From JAICMB01 sp049514735 (lineage in GTDB: Bacteria; Acidobacteriota; Terriglobia; Bryobacterales; Bryobacteraceae), in contig JBEKUT010000061.1 of NCBI GenBank assembly GCA_049514735.1, positions 1 to 22,253 on the forward strand: a stretch of 22,253 bases of DNA. Direction: 5' to 3'. The notes under the pieces were generated by a model. It made no database searches, had not been told where the DNA came from, and worked only from the letters and a program-made list of their open reading frames with translations. A program made the position numbers and the translations under genes. How positions within the stretch are numbered: position 1 is the first letter of the stretch; the number at the start of each line of letters is the position of its first letter. Of the stretch, positions 1-7,990 are shown piece after piece.

Positions 1-300
1 GCGTCCGGGATGCAGAAACAGCCAGGAAAGCGCCCCCACCACGCGAGGTGTTCGGAAATCCGGTTCCACCTTCTTACGGCGGTCGAGAATACCGGTTAGC
101 GTCTCCCGCGGTTTCTCGCGGAAATCGTCGAGCATCGCAGTCTGACGCACGCAGGAGATAGTGCAGAACGGCGCGCAACCCTTCGGCTGAGCAGCCTCAC
201 GCTTGATGTCTTCGACCGTGTGGTGAACGCGTCGTCGGGCTGCCGGATGCCCGCGTCGAGAACTGGAGTTGATAGTGACGCCGAACTCGGCGTGCTCGGC
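1..300 (-). pseudogene. C-terminal remnant of a radical SAM-type protein (runs off left edge)
   Basis: The minus strand is open from about 426 to the window edge. Its last ~70 residues read as well-formed protein, including KGCAPFCTISCVRQTAMLDD followed by FREKPRETL and, near the edge, VVGALSWLFL. A Cys-rich GCAPFCTISC patch followed by an AMLDxFRxxPRETL stretch resembles, from memory, the C-terminal tail of bacterial radical SAM proteins, where extra Cys residues bind an auxiliary cluster. The sequence loses sense upstream of about position 300, and no CxxxCxxC SAM-cluster motif or start is present, so only a 3' piece remains. The true C-terminus lies outside the window. Family assignment is from motif memory only. 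It could also be an intact gene whose 5' part is shifted by an indel. Confidence 0.4.
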
Positions 301-482
301 GAATAGGAACGATCTGCGCCAGAATCGGGTGCGACGCGGATTGCAAGGCGCGCGCGAACATCCGGACTTCCCGAACTTTGCGGCCTGCGTTCTTAAAAGC
401 GCGCCGTACCCGGACAACCATGACCCTTATTTCCAGTTTACGCTTCGGCGATATAGAAGCTATACTTGCGTGCGGGCGCTTC

Positions 483-854
483 ATGAAGATCATGCGGAGC
501 ATCGCGGCTGTCACCGCCGGTTACCTTATTTTCGGTATCTCGGCCGGGTTGCTATTTCGACTCGCGCAGCGCGATCCGCACGCGCCAGCGCCGGTTACGT
601 TTATGATCCTGTCCACCGTATACGGCCTGGTGTTCGCTTGCCTCGGCGGATATGTTGCGGCTCGAATCGCGCAACGCCTCGAACTATTACACGCAGTTGT
701 TCTCGCGCTGCTGATGGCCACTTTCGCGTTGATTTCGCTATTTGCCGCAATCGATAAAGGGTCCGTATGGTCGCAAATCGCGGCGTTATTGTTCATGGCC
801 CCGGCGGCGGCTGTCGGAGGTATGGTACGACTCAAGAGTAAGGAGTCGCCATGA
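483..854 (+). CDS. Small integral membrane protein, four predicted helices
   Basis: A 123-residue protein starting MKIMRSIAAVTAGYLIFG. Four hydrophobic stretches are visible at about residues 5-25, 38-60, 70-88 and 95-115, joined by short loops; the first loop carries RLAQRDPHAPAP and the C-terminus is basic (RLKSKESP). No catalytic motif is seen and I do not recognise the family. The frame is open upstream to 378, but that extension is arginine-rich and implausible, so I chose the ATG at 483 (492 is an alternative); no strong ribosome binding site precedes either. Its TGA overlaps the ATG of the next gene (ATGA at 851-854), so the two are probably translated together, which suggests both act at the cell envelope. 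Confidence 0.65.
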   Translation: MKIMRSIAAVTAGYLIFGISAGLLFRLAQRDPHAPAPVTFMILSTVYGLVFACLGGYVAARIAQRLELLHAVVLALLMATFALISLFAAIDKGSVWSQIAALLFMAPAAAVGGMVRLKSKESP

Positions 855-1324
855 AGTGGATTGGAGCCTTCGCATGGGTCGCGTATTCAGGTATGTTCCC
901 CGCCTTGGGACAGGACTTCGACGCCGGTCTCCGTGCATATCAAAATCAGGATTACGCGGCGGCATTAAAGGAGTGGCGCCCGCTCGCCGAAAAAGGAAAC
1001 ACGCTGGCCGAGTTCAATGTCGGCCTGCTGTATTTGGATGGAAAGGCCGTTCCGCAGGATTTCGAACTGGCCGCGGAATGGTTCGAAAAGGCGGCAGATC
1101 GGGGTTATACGAAAGCGCAGGGCAACCTCGGCGAAATGTATGCCATCGGCCAAGGCGTGAAAAAGGACTTCATGCAATCGTATAAATGGTTGAGTCTGTG
1201 CGCGGCGGGCGGCAATCAAACGTGCGCCGACCATCGCGATTGGGTAGCGAAGAAGTTGAAAGGTTCGCAGCTAGCGGCCGCACAGCGCATGACGCGCGAT
1301 TGGAAGCCAAAGCCGGGGTCGTAG
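851..1324 (+). CDS. Secreted Sel1-like repeat (TPR-type) protein
   Basis: A 157-residue protein with an N-terminal signal peptide (about residues 1-20, ending PALGQ), then Sel1-like repeats: one unit around 53-85 (AEFNVGLLYLDGKAVPQDFE ... WFEKAADRG) and one around 86-120 (KAQGNLGEMYAIGQGV ... WLSLCAAGG), after a weaker first unit starting near residue 26. Sel1 repeats form helix pairs that bind other proteins; no enzyme function is implied. The two cysteines at 117 and 125 could form a disulfide if the protein is periplasmic. A clear AAGGAG lies at 840-845, five bases before the ATG, which also overlaps the upstream stop. The product is probably a small periplasmic scaffold or adaptor; its partner is unknown. 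Confidence 0.85.
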   Translation: MKWIGAFAWVAYSGMFPALGQDFDAGLRAYQNQDYAAALKEWRPLAEKGNTLAEFNVGLLYLDGKAVPQDFELAAEWFEKAADRGYTKAQGNLGEMYAIGQGVKKDFMQSYKWLSLCAAGGNQTCADHRDWVAKKLKGSQLAAAQRMTRDWKPKPGS

Positions 1325-1329
1325 TAAAA

Positions 1330-1359
1330 GGGCAGACGACAAAAAACGATCGTCCGCCC
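1330..1359. terminator. Hairpin between convergent genes, possible bidirectional terminator
   Basis: GGGCAGACGA at 1330-1339 pairs with TCGTCCGCCC at 1350-1359, giving a 10-bp stem with one A/C mismatch and a 10-base A-rich loop. It sits between two convergent genes (stops at 1324 and 1370). There is no T-run after it on either strand, so it is not a canonical intrinsic terminator; its role is inferred from position. Confidence 0.35.
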
Positions 1360-1369
1360 CACATAGCAG

Positions 1370-1756
1370 TTAGCCGAGCCACTCTTGGGCGAGAGCTTCC
1401 GCGCTTCCGTCCAGGTCGACTGGCGCGGTTCGGGATTCGGTTCCGTTCTCGATGAATACCGCTACGATGCCGCCGGGCGTGGGGCGCAGTTCCAGCCTTT
1501 TCTCGCGGGCCTCCAGACGCAGCGTGGGGCCGAGCCAGACGATATTGACCTTCATTCTTTTCGCGTACCCGAGCCGCGTCGCGTGGGTGAGCAGGTCCTT
1601 CGTGAACTGCGCGTCCTTTAGCTGCTCCGCATATGGCCCGATGGCCCGCGCGGTTGCGCTCTCTTCTTCGCGCCGCTCGTGATCCCGCTGCGATTCCTTC
1701 TCGTCACGCGACTCCAGGTTCTTCAAACTGCTTTCGAGATTGTCCAGAAAACCCAT
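1370..1756 (-). CDS. Conserved-looking hypothetical cytosolic protein
   Basis: A 128-residue protein beginning MGFLDNLESSLKNLESRDEK. Residues 1-40 are very rich in Glu, Arg, Lys and Ser and probably form a charged helix or coiled coil. Residues 45-128 look like a compact alpha/beta fold with alternating hydrophobics (VNIVWLGPTLRLEAREKRLE, then GGIVAVFI). There is no signal peptide or membrane segment. The start is the only Met near the N-terminus; GGAAGAG abuts it almost without a spacer, so the ribosome binding site is unusually close. It is divergent from the cytochrome gene (48 bases between starts) and convergent with the Sel1 gene. I do not recognise the family and assign no function. 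Confidence 0.7.
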   Translation of the reverse strand: MGFLDNLESSLKNLESRDEKESQRDHERREEESATARAIGPYAEQLKDAQFTKDLLTHATRLGYAKRMKVNIVWLGPTLRLEAREKRLELRPTPGGIVAVFIENGTESRTAPVDLDGSAEALAQEWLG

Positions 1757-1804
1757 CTCTTCCAGTTTGAACCACTCGTGAAAAGAGTGCTACAAAAAGG
1801 ACGC

Positions 1805-2326
1805 ATGAAAATGTTCTTAGTTGGATTGTTGGTTGGATGTTTCGTCCTCTTTCCGCTTGGCGTGTTTCTGTTTGTGAAGCTCGGCTTCCTTTCGCTGGCG
1901 ACAACCGCGAAGCCGCTGCCTGGAGAAGCTTTCCTCGCTCAGACAGCGCTGGCTGCCAGCATCGGTTCGGCGCAGGATCGTAGCGATCCACTTGCCGCCA
2001 GCGATGAAAATCTGCTCGCCGGCGCACGCGAATACCGCGAACACTGCGCGGTGTGTCACGGTCTGCCAGGGCAACCGAAAACACAAATCGCAGCCGGAAT
2101 GTTCCCCAAGGCGCCGCAGCTTTTCGAAGGCCATGGAGTCACGGACGATTCCGAAGGCGAGACGTTCTGGAAGGTCTCCAACGGGATACGTCTTTCTGGG
2201 ATGCCCGGTTTTCCGAACCTTCCGGAGCAGGAGCGCTGGCAGGTCACAACGATGTTAAAACACGCCGACAAGCTTCCTCCGCGGGTCGAAACGGAATTGA
2301 GGCAGCCCGCCGAGCCGTCGCGTTAA
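1805..2326 (+). CDS. Membrane-anchored monohaem cytochrome c (class I)
   Basis: A 173-residue protein. Residues 3-32 form one long hydrophobic segment, either a signal anchor or an uncleaved signal, so the haem domain should face the periplasm. The haem-binding motif CAVCH is at 81-85 (Cys81, Cys84, His85), and Met133 in SGMPGF is the likely distal axial ligand, as in class I cytochromes with a GMPxF loop. The C-terminal helix (EERW-like, residues 141-153) is typical of the fold. An electron-carrier role is inferred from the family; no oxidase or reductase partner lies nearby. AAGGA lies just ahead of the chosen ATG; the frame is open further upstream (from 1679), but that part is antisense to the neighbouring gene and lacks signal-like character. 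Confidence 0.88.
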   Translation: MKMFLVGLLVGCFVLFPLGVFLFVKLGFLSLATTAKPLPGEAFLAQTALAASIGSAQDRSDPLAASDENLLAGAREYREHCAVCHGLPGQPKTQIAAGMFPKAPQLFEGHGVTDDSEGETFWKVSNGIRLSGMPGFPNLPEQERWQVTTMLKHADKLPPRVETELRQPAEPSR

Positions 2327-2444
2327 CACGCTTGCCAATCGCTGGATGATCGCCCTGGCCGCCATGTTTCACCCGGCAAGCGCGGCACGGGGCGCGGGCA
2401 TTGCGGCCGGTCTAGGTGTATCCTGCGAATGGGAGGAGTCCTTT

Positions 2445-2870
2445 ATGGGCACGCTGCAGTCTTCCCTCGCGAAGTTGTTCGCGGGTGTTTTGTTGGCGCC
2501 GACTCTTTCGGCTTTTCTTTCGGCTCAACCCGGTAGTTTCTATGTGCTCGGCGCAGGACAAACACGTACCGAGTTACCCAAAGCTACAGCCACATTAAAG
2601 TACCACGGTAAGTTGTTTTATGTTGCGGGGTACAAGGTGTCGTTCGAGATTGCGGGCGAACGAGCTCCGCTCCGGCTGAACCCGACCGATGCACGGGCGT
2701 TTATCGAAGAAGTGCAGACTCCATGTCCGCTCAATTGCGGGTGCAGTCACAGGTACGCGCAATTGGTCAAGCTGCAAGTCAATCACGGCAAGCGCGAATG
2801 GGTGACATCGGATATCACGATGGTTCCCTTTTATGGTACCGGCCACAATAACTATGCGGCGCGCCAGTGA
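2445..2870 (+). CDS. Exported hypothetical protein, 5' part of a frameshifted gene
   Basis: A 141-residue reading frame with a signal peptide (about residues 1-27, ending SAFLSAQ) and then a beta-rich domain (FYVLGAGQTRTELPKATATL, LFYVAGYKVSFEIAG). A Cys-rich motif CPLNCGCSH lies near residue 96. GGGAGGAG at 2431-2438 with a six-base spacer fixes the ATG at 2445, although the frame is open from 2346. The product stops at TGA 2868-2870 in mid-domain, and the next frame resumes at once with sensible protein (VNIERYGPDAVGIEP), so the real gene probably continued. The family resembles acidobacterial exported hypotheticals by memory only; function is unknown. It is a single gene between the cytochrome and the ADOP permease, and is either truly truncated or broken by one indel. 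Confidence 0.6.
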   Translation: MGTLQSSLAKLFAGVLLAPTLSAFLSAQPGSFYVLGAGQTRTELPKATATLKYHGKLFYVAGYKVSFEIAGERAPLRLNPTDARAFIEEVQTPCPLNCGCSHRYAQLVKLQVNHGKREWVTSDITMVPFYGTGHNNYAARQ

Positions 2871-3172
2871 ACATCGAGCGTTACGGTCCCGACGCGGTTG
2901 GGATCGAGCCGGCGGCTCCTTTAGCGCCCGGCGAATACGTGTTTCGTGGCGTTGGCGAGCCGCAGGGTGGGCGCGAGTTCACGTGGTTTGCGTTCGGAGT
3001 CGATGCGTCTCCGGGCGCGACAATCGCATCGGCGGCACAGGCGCTGGAATCAATCCTGGGGAGCAACGGTGGCGATGCGTTTTCACATTCTGCAGCAATC
3101 GCCGATGGCGGTTACTCATATCGCAACGCATTCATGGCGTCGACGCGGCTCGCGCGCAACGCCGGAATATAG
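2867..3172 (+). pseudogene. 3' part of the frameshifted exported protein gene
   Basis: The frame opens at the GTG overlapping the previous stop (GTGA at 2867-2870) and encodes VNIERYGPDAVGIEP, then APLAPGEYVFRG and FTWFAFGVD, then a Ser/Ala-rich tail. This reads as the natural continuation of the 2445 frame; a one-base change near 2864 would fuse both into one protein of roughly 240 residues. The last ~60 bases run antisense into the 3' end of the ADOP gene (stop at 3112), and this tail probably is not original sequence. A separate protein started by re-initiation at the GTG is possible but less likely, because the sequence begins in mid-domain. Confidence 0.5.
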
Positions 3173-5652
3173 CCTGCCGCGCAGGCCACCGCGGCGAGAC
3201 CCAGAGTAGCTAACGCGAGAGTGTTCGGATCGTGCGCGGTCAGTCCATAAAGCTGGGTCTGCACAAAGCGCGTCAATACGAACGCTGCGCCGAGTCCCGC
3301 CACGATGCCAATGGCCACCAGAACCAACACTTCCCGCATCACCATCCAGATGACGTCTTTTTGGAAAGCGCCCAGAGCCATGCGAATCCCGATTTCGCGG
3401 GTGCGCCGGGCCACTGTGTACGCCATCACGCCGTAAAGCCCGATGGTGGCCAGCAGCGTCGCGAGCAGACCGAAAACCGTGGACAGGCTCGCGATCAAAC
3501 GCTCGACGAGAAGCGAGTTCGAGACCTGTTCGTCGATGGTGCGCATGCCATACAACGGCAGGCTGGCATCGAGTTCACCGACCTTGCGGCGCACCGCTGC
3601 GAAGAACTGCTCGGCGTTCATGGAGGTGCGCACGTACACGGTCATCCCGCCGATGTGCTTGTCAGCCATATACGGTTCGCACATCTGAATGGGAATTTCG
3701 TCGCGCAGGCTTTCGTATTTGATGTCTTTATATACGCCGACGATTTCCATATCCATCTTGGTGGTTGGATCGACGCCGAAGCCAACATGACGGCCGATGG
3801 TATTCGCGGCGCTCCCGAAATACTTTTTCGCGAACTTCTCATTGACCAGCACTACCAGCGGAGCCGTGTCATCCGGCTTGTCACCGTGTTGCTGAGTCGC
3901 ACTGTCTTTTATAGTGAAGTCGCGGCCGGCCAGAAATGGCACGCCGAGGGTCGCCAGATATCCGGGACCGATCGAGTTCATGAAAGGATCGGGATAATCC
4001 GACGGCTTCGTCGCGGTGTAACCTTCGATGGTGACCCAGTTGTCCCACTCGTCGCCTTCCAGTATTCGCATGGAGGCCAAGCCGACCGATGTGACTCCGG
4101 GAAGAGCGCCGATCTCATCCGTCAAACGGCGATAAAAGATTTTCGACCGGTCCGAAGTGTAGCCATTGAGCGATGGATCCAAATTGAACGCCACCAGGTT
4201 CTGAGTGGGGAATCCCGGCCCGAGTTCGCGCAGATTGCGGAGGCTGCGGATGAACAATCCCGCGCCTACTAATAAGAGTAACGAAAGAGTCACCTGCGCG
4301 GCGACCAGGACTTTGCGCAGTCGAACATGCGCTCCGCTGCCTCCTACGATGCCGCCCACGGAATCCTTGAGCGTCGGCGCGACATCGGTCTTAGTGCTTT
4401 GCAAGGCCGGCGCGAGGCCGAAAATTATTCCAGTGAGTACCGCTACGCCGATCGTAAAAAGAAGGATGCGGAGATCGGGCGTGGTGGAGATTTTAAGTGA
4501 GACCAACTCGGGCGGGAGCCAGGAGAGCAGTAAACGATCCGTCACCAATGCGAGCGCTAATCCACATGCGCCGCCGAGGGCCGATAGGACCAGGCTCTCG
4601 GCGAGCAGTTGTTTGACAATCCGCGCGCGGCCGGCGCCCATGGCGAGGCGGATCGCAATCTCTTTCTGTCTCGACGCGGCTTTCGCAACTAACAGGCTTG
4701 CGACGTTGGCGCAAGCAATCAGCAGCACGCCGCCTGTGATGGCCAGCAGCACCCACAAGGGCGTCGATAATTGGCGGCGAATATAGGAGCGTCCTTGCGA
4801 TCCGGGGAGGGCCTGGATGACGTTCTTAAGGAAGCGCTCCCGCACTTGCGCGGTAGCGTTTCGAAATGCTTCCTGCTTTACCTCCATTTCCAGCATGCCG
4901 TGGAAGAATGGCTGGAGCGACACCTCGGCGCGCGCGGCCGTTATGCCGGGTTTCAACCGGCCGAAGGCGTTCACCCAACGCTGCCGCCGATTTTCGAGCG
5001 GCTTCCAGTCCGGGATGATTTGCGGCTGCATCATCAGAGGGACAAATACCTGTGTCGTATGTCCTAATTCGACGCCGTCAAATCCGCGCGGCGCAACGCC
5101 AATTACCGTGTACTTATGCGCGTTTACTTCGATATTCTTTCCGATTATGGAAGGGTCCGAAGCAAAACGTGTCTGCCAGTAGGCGTAACTCAGCACCGCG
5201 ACGGGATGACCGCCGGGCACGCGATCGTCATCGGGAGTGAATGTTCGCCCCAAGGCCGCGCCGACGCCTAACTCGGGGAAATATGTTCCGGATACGAGTT
5301 CGCCCGCGACTCTCTCCGTGCGGCCGTCGAAGCTCAGGCTCACCCAAGTCGGAAAGCGGCAGAACATTCCGCTAAAGACGGAATTATGCGCGCTGAAATC
5401 GCGATACATGGGATAAGAGATGGCGTTGCCGCCCCAGTTACTCCCATAATGAAATCCACGCATGGTGAGCAACACGAGTTGCTGCGGTTCTTTCACCGGC
5501 AAGAGACGCAGAAGTATCTGGTCGAGCAAGGTGAAAATCGCGGTGTTGGCTCCGATGCCTAAAGCGAGCGAGGTTATGGCGACGGCGGTAAATACAGGTG
5601 TTTTTCGGAGGGTTCGGATGGCGAAGCGAAGGTCGTTCCACAGATGGGTCAT
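3112..5652 (-). CDS. ADOP-type permease (MacB/FtsX-like ABC transporter permease)
   Basis: An 846-residue protein with duplicated architecture. An N-terminal WNDLRFAIRTLRKTPVFTAV motif and first helix (residues 19-42) are followed by a MacB-like periplasmic domain (about 45-290), then a three-helix FtsX core (about 297-425) containing ACANVASLLVAKAASRQKEI. A second helix, second periplasmic domain and second FtsX core with RTREIGIRMALGA follow, ending in ALRYE. This is the form of acidobacterial duplicated orphan permeases, which lack their own ATPase and may couple to a separate ABC ATPase in MacB-like export or lipoprotein handling. Here no ATPase, adaptor or PadR regulator is adjacent. AAGG lies six bases before the ATG. 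A partial decayed copy of its 5' part sits at 7357-7862. Substrate is unknown; the family call is firm. Confidence 0.95.
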   Translation of the reverse strand: MTHLWNDLRFAIRTLRKTPVFTAVAITSLALGIGANTAIFTLLDQILLRLLPVKEPQQLVLLTMRGFHYGSNWGGNAISYPMYRDFSAHNSVFSGMFCRFPTWVSLSFDGRTERVAGELVSGTYFPELGVGAALGRTFTPDDDRVPGGHPVAVLSYAYWQTRFASDPSIIGKNIEVNAHKYTVIGVAPRGFDGVELGHTTQVFVPLMMQPQIIPDWKPLENRRQRWVNAFGRLKPGITAARAEVSLQPFFHGMLEMEVKQEAFRNATAQVRERFLKNVIQALPGSQGRSYIRRQLSTPLWVLLAITGGVLLIACANVASLLVAKAASRQKEIAIRLAMGAGRARIVKQLLAESLVLSALGGACGLALALVTDRLLLSWLPPELVSLKISTTPDLRILLFTIGVAVLTGIIFGLAPALQSTKTDVAPTLKDSVGGIVGGSGAHVRLRKVLVAAQVTLSLLLLVGAGLFIRSLRNLRELGPGFPTQNLVAFNLDPSLNGYTSDRSKIFYRRLTDEIGALPGVTSVGLASMRILEGDEWDNWVTIEGYTATKPSDYPDPFMNSIGPGYLATLGVPFLAGRDFTIKDSATQQHGDKPDDTAPLVVLVNEKFAKKYFGSAANTIGRHVGFGVDPTTKMDMEIVGVYKDIKYESLRDEIPIQMCEPYMADKHIGGMTVYVRTSMNAEQFFAAVRRKVGELDASLPLYGMRTIDEQVSNSLLVERLIASLSTVFGLLATLLATIGLYGVMAYTVARRTREIGIRMALGAFQKDVIWMVMREVLVLVAIGIVAGLGAAFVLTRFVQTQLYGLTAHDPNTLALATLGLAAVACAAGYIPALRASRVDAMNALRYE

Positions 5653-5925
5653 CTCAAGCCTTTAGACTGCGTTTCTTAATTCGGGTTGGCTGTAAAGGCG
5701 CAGTCGATGTGTATTACTCCGGCTTGCGAGAAAGGTTACGTTTCGAGGAACACGCGCAAAACGGACCGCGACCCGCTCTGCCCAATCGCGAGTTCCCGAT
5801 CGGTATGGCGCCGCGGTCCGCGCGGTCGAGGCCGGCGATGGTGCGGGCCACTTTTAAGATACGGTCGTGAGCGCGGGAGCTGAGGCCCATCTTGCGCACC
5901 GCCATTTCGGGCGTGCGCGACCACC
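5013..5925. repeat. Segmental duplication, copy A (ADOP 5' part plus yifB 3' fragment)
   Basis: This stretch and 7357-7990 share the same order and orientation: the ADOP 5' region, the bases just upstream of its start, then a piece of yifB. The longest block I checked by eye is an exact 46-base match (5022-5067 against 7367-7412). Further matches include the segments around 5231-5320 and 5661-5741. Copy A keeps the ADOP gene intact. Confidence 0.85.
5798..5925 (-). pseudogene. Orphan 3' fragment of yifB (Mg-chelatase-like ATPase)
   Basis: The minus strand encodes MAVRKMGLSSRAHDRILKVA followed by RTIAGLDRAD. This is almost identical to residues 455-484 of the complete YifB at 11286-12806 (MAVRKMGLSARAHDRILKVA, RTIADLDRAE). 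Similarity starts just before the Met (TPEM against TLEM) and fades after DRAD, where the usual HLAEAVQYRSLDRNYW end is missing. No start or ATPase core is present, so this is a gene fragment, lying immediately upstream of the ADOP gene in the same orientation. A weaker match may extend down to about 5798. Confidence 0.85.
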
Positions 5926-6861
5926 TGGGGGAGGAGCGCTACACCTGAGCGCCGCCTGGCGCGACTTGGCGAACTTGCGCGACAATCCAAAGGTCGCCTG
6001 ACGCTCGCACGACAACCGACACGCTGGTGACGGAGCGAGGCAGAGTCGAGCGCCGGCGACGACGTGATCATGAATATCGCTTGCCAGTTTCGCGAGCTAT
6101 GCTCTCTCGCTACTCCCATTGTGCGCATGGAAGCGAAACGGCGCGCATCAGATGAAATCGCCGCACGCCACCGCACGGCCGACGCGAAGCGCCAGTCGGA
6201 GCGGATCGGCGGCAGAAGGCGGCAGTGGCTTCGCCAATAGCAGTGGTTCAGTAGCGTGGCCGCGCGGTCAAGATTGTTGTCAAAAAGTCCGCTCCATCCC
6301 CAAAGCAGGTACGCGACAGTCAGTCTGACCCAATCACAATAGGCAACAAATGGCTGGCCTTTGATCATGTCCCATCCGACTGGAATACCGCAGTCCTGTA
6401 GCCATTAGATCTTTTGGGCACACAACCGATACTTAATTTTATCCTCGCGCGAAGTTGCGCCAAGCACTACTCTTGGCCGCACGACGGCGCGAAATCGATG
6501 TAGTATGCTATCACGAATATATCGCGCGCGGGGTTGGGAATTCCGCTCTCGGTGCGGGCGCAAGCGGACCGCTATCTTGGGCGCTTTGGCGAGCCGTTTC
6601 GCCATTGGTTTGCGGGCCGCTAATATTGATTTGCCGGTCTCCGAACCGCTTCCCAGGCCTTGCGCGCTGGCAACGTTCCGGCGCCCCAGAGGGGCTTTGC
6701 GCACGGCGGAACATTTGGATAGTCTTTGGAGGAGTGTGAAAGGTTCGCCGCCGCCGCTGGGTTCTCAACTGCGCTGTGTCTACCGATGTTTGGTGTGAAC
6801 GAGCAGCGCTGGAGGGAGCAGGCAAAGGCAGCAGGGGCAATGAGGCACACACAAATCCAAC
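5926..6861. other. No supported gene; probable decayed sequence
   Basis: About 940 bases without a convincing gene. A minus-strand frame (5736-6368, 210 codons) is open, and its first ~30 residues (VRLTVAYLLWGWSGLFDNNL) look protein-like, but the rest is Arg/Ser-rich and its end overlaps the yifB fragment in another frame. Plus-strand frames at 6455-6798 are Arg/Ala-rich, without domains or ribosome binding sites. I see no tRNA, insertion sequence or repeat array. It is most likely the remains of genes lost after the neighbouring duplications. Confidence 0.5.
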
Positions 6862-6875
6862 AAGGAGACTTTCCA

Positions 6876-7286
6876 ATGAAACACAACACCATGTTAACCA
6901 TCGCGTCTCTGCTCTCGATCCTCTTGCTGACGCTTCACATTACGGACGACATCGTCCGTGGGATATCGAAGGCCGAGAGCTCAAACATTGCGCTGCTCGT
7001 CCTCGTGGTCTTCCTGTACGGGACGCTCGTGCTCCCCGAACGGCGATGGGGGCACGTCATCATGCTGGTCGTCGGATTGTTCGCGGCGGCCATGCCCGTC
7101 ATGCACATGAGGGGGGCACATTACGGCGAGATCGCCAAATCCCCCGGCGGCTTTTTCTTCGTCTGGACACTCTGGGCGCTCGGCGGTCTCGGGGGCTTTA
7201 CCTTCATCCTCTCGGTGCGTGGATTGTGGAGCCTGCGGCGAGGCGTCCAACAACCCGAACTTGGAAAGGCCCGTCCTACGGCGTAG
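6876..7286 (+). CDS. Small integral membrane protein, four helices
   Basis: A 136-residue protein starting MKHNTMLTIASLLSILLLTL. Four hydrophobic segments are visible at about residues 5-27 (containing HITDD), 36-55, 61-80 and 89-112, with a His/Met-rich turn VMHMRGAHYG between helices 3 and 4 and a basic C-terminal tail. AAGGAG at 6862-6867 lies eight bases before the ATG and fixes the start; the longer open frame from 6726 is not needed. It is a single gene between the two copies of the duplicated segment and is the only plus-strand gene between 3.1 and 12.8 kb. Family not recognised. The MHMRGAH turn could bind a metal, but that is speculation. Confidence 0.75.
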   Translation: MKHNTMLTIASLLSILLLTLHITDDIVRGISKAESSNIALLVLVVFLYGTLVLPERRWGHVIMLVVGLFAAAMPVMHMRGAHYGEIAKSPGGFFFVWTLWALGGLGGFTFILSVRGLWSLRRGVQQPELGKARPTA

Positions 7287-7356
7287 CGATCGGTGCTCCT
7301 GCTGCGAGATCCTCTATTGCCTGCCGATCACGGAAATACGCGACAGCGGAAATGCA

Positions 7357-7862
7357 GGGATGATTCGCGGCTGCATCATCAGAGGGACAAATACCTGTGT
7401 CGTATGTCCTAACTCGACGCGTCAAATCGCAGCGGTGCAACGCCCATTACCGTGTACTTATGCGCATTCACTTCGATATTCTTGCCGATCGTGGAAGGGT
7501 CGGAAGCAAAACGGGTCTGCCAGCACGCGTAACTCAGCATCGCGGCGGGATGGCCGCCGGGAACGCGATCGTCATCGGGAGTGAATGTGCGTCCCAAGGC
7601 AGCACCGACGCCTAACTCGGGGAAATAGGTTCCGGATACGAGTTCTCCTGCAACTCTGTCTGCGGCCGTCGAAGGTTATACTTACCCAGGCCGGAAAGCG
7701 GCAGAACATTCCGCTAAAGACGGAATTATGCGCGCTAAGATCGCGATATATGGGATAAGAGATGGCATTGCCGCCGTGAAGATAGCGGTGTTCGCGCGGA
7801 TAGACTGCGCCGCGAAGTTCGGGTTGGCAAGTGTATTACTTCGGCTTGCGAGAGAGGTTAAC
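7357..7862 (-). pseudogene. Decayed partial copy of the ADOP permease gene
   Basis: The minus strand carries MGRTFTPDDDRVPGGHPAAM and SDPSTIGKNIEVNAHKYTVM, matching residues 135-184 of the intact ADOP protein (ALGRTFTPDDDRVPGGHPVA and so on). The copy starts abruptly at the base equivalent to 5013 and spans roughly ADOP residues 74-213, then jumps. About 100 bases are missing after 7776 (equivalent to 5433-5530), and a second gap precedes the bases upstream of the ADOP start. A one-base loss near 7422 shifts the frame so that FDGVELG becomes FDASS and a stop. It cannot make a working permease. Confidence 0.9.
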
Positions 7863-7909
7863 TAAAAAAGAGGAAACGTGGCACTAAAGTAGAGCAGGTG
7901 GCGGGCTCG

Positions 7910-7990
7910 GCGCCGGCGAGGCTGGCGATGGCCCTGCGCTCTCAAAATGCGACACTGAGCACGGGCCGCTGAGGCTTATCTTGCGGCCAT
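7910..7990 (-). pseudogene. Degenerate yifB 3' fragment overlapping the patatin gene end
   Basis: Plus-strand words such as GGCGATGG, CTCAAAATGCG, GCCGCTGAGGCTTATCTTGCG and GCCAT align in order with the intact yifB 3' region (about 11375-11444) and with the fragment at 5830-5903, with several substitutions and small deletions. It is much more diverged than copy A and has no usable frame. The patatin stop codon (7976-7978) lies inside it: the last residues MAAR plus stop occupy the place of yifB MAVRKMGLS. Confidence 0.65.

Larger units (their letters stand above)
7357..7990. repeat. Segmental duplication, copy B (eroded)
   Basis: This is the eroded direct-repeat partner of 5013-5925, containing the ADOP remnant (7357-7862) and a degenerate yifB 3' piece (7910-7990). 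It is shorter because of internal deletions. Its right end coincides with the 3' end of the patatin gene. Confidence 0.8.

Noticed and set aside
197..514. 105-codon minus-strand frame
   Set aside because: It is one base out of register with the radical SAM-like reading and is mostly Arg-rich.
3232..4272. 346-codon plus-strand open frame
   Set aside because: It is antisense to the ADOP permease, with His/Arg/Gln-rich composition and no motif; a shadow frame.
5736..6368. 210-codon minus-strand frame
   Set aside because: Only the first 30 residues look protein-like, its C-terminal part is an out-of-frame reading of the yifB fragment, and no ribosome binding site is seen.
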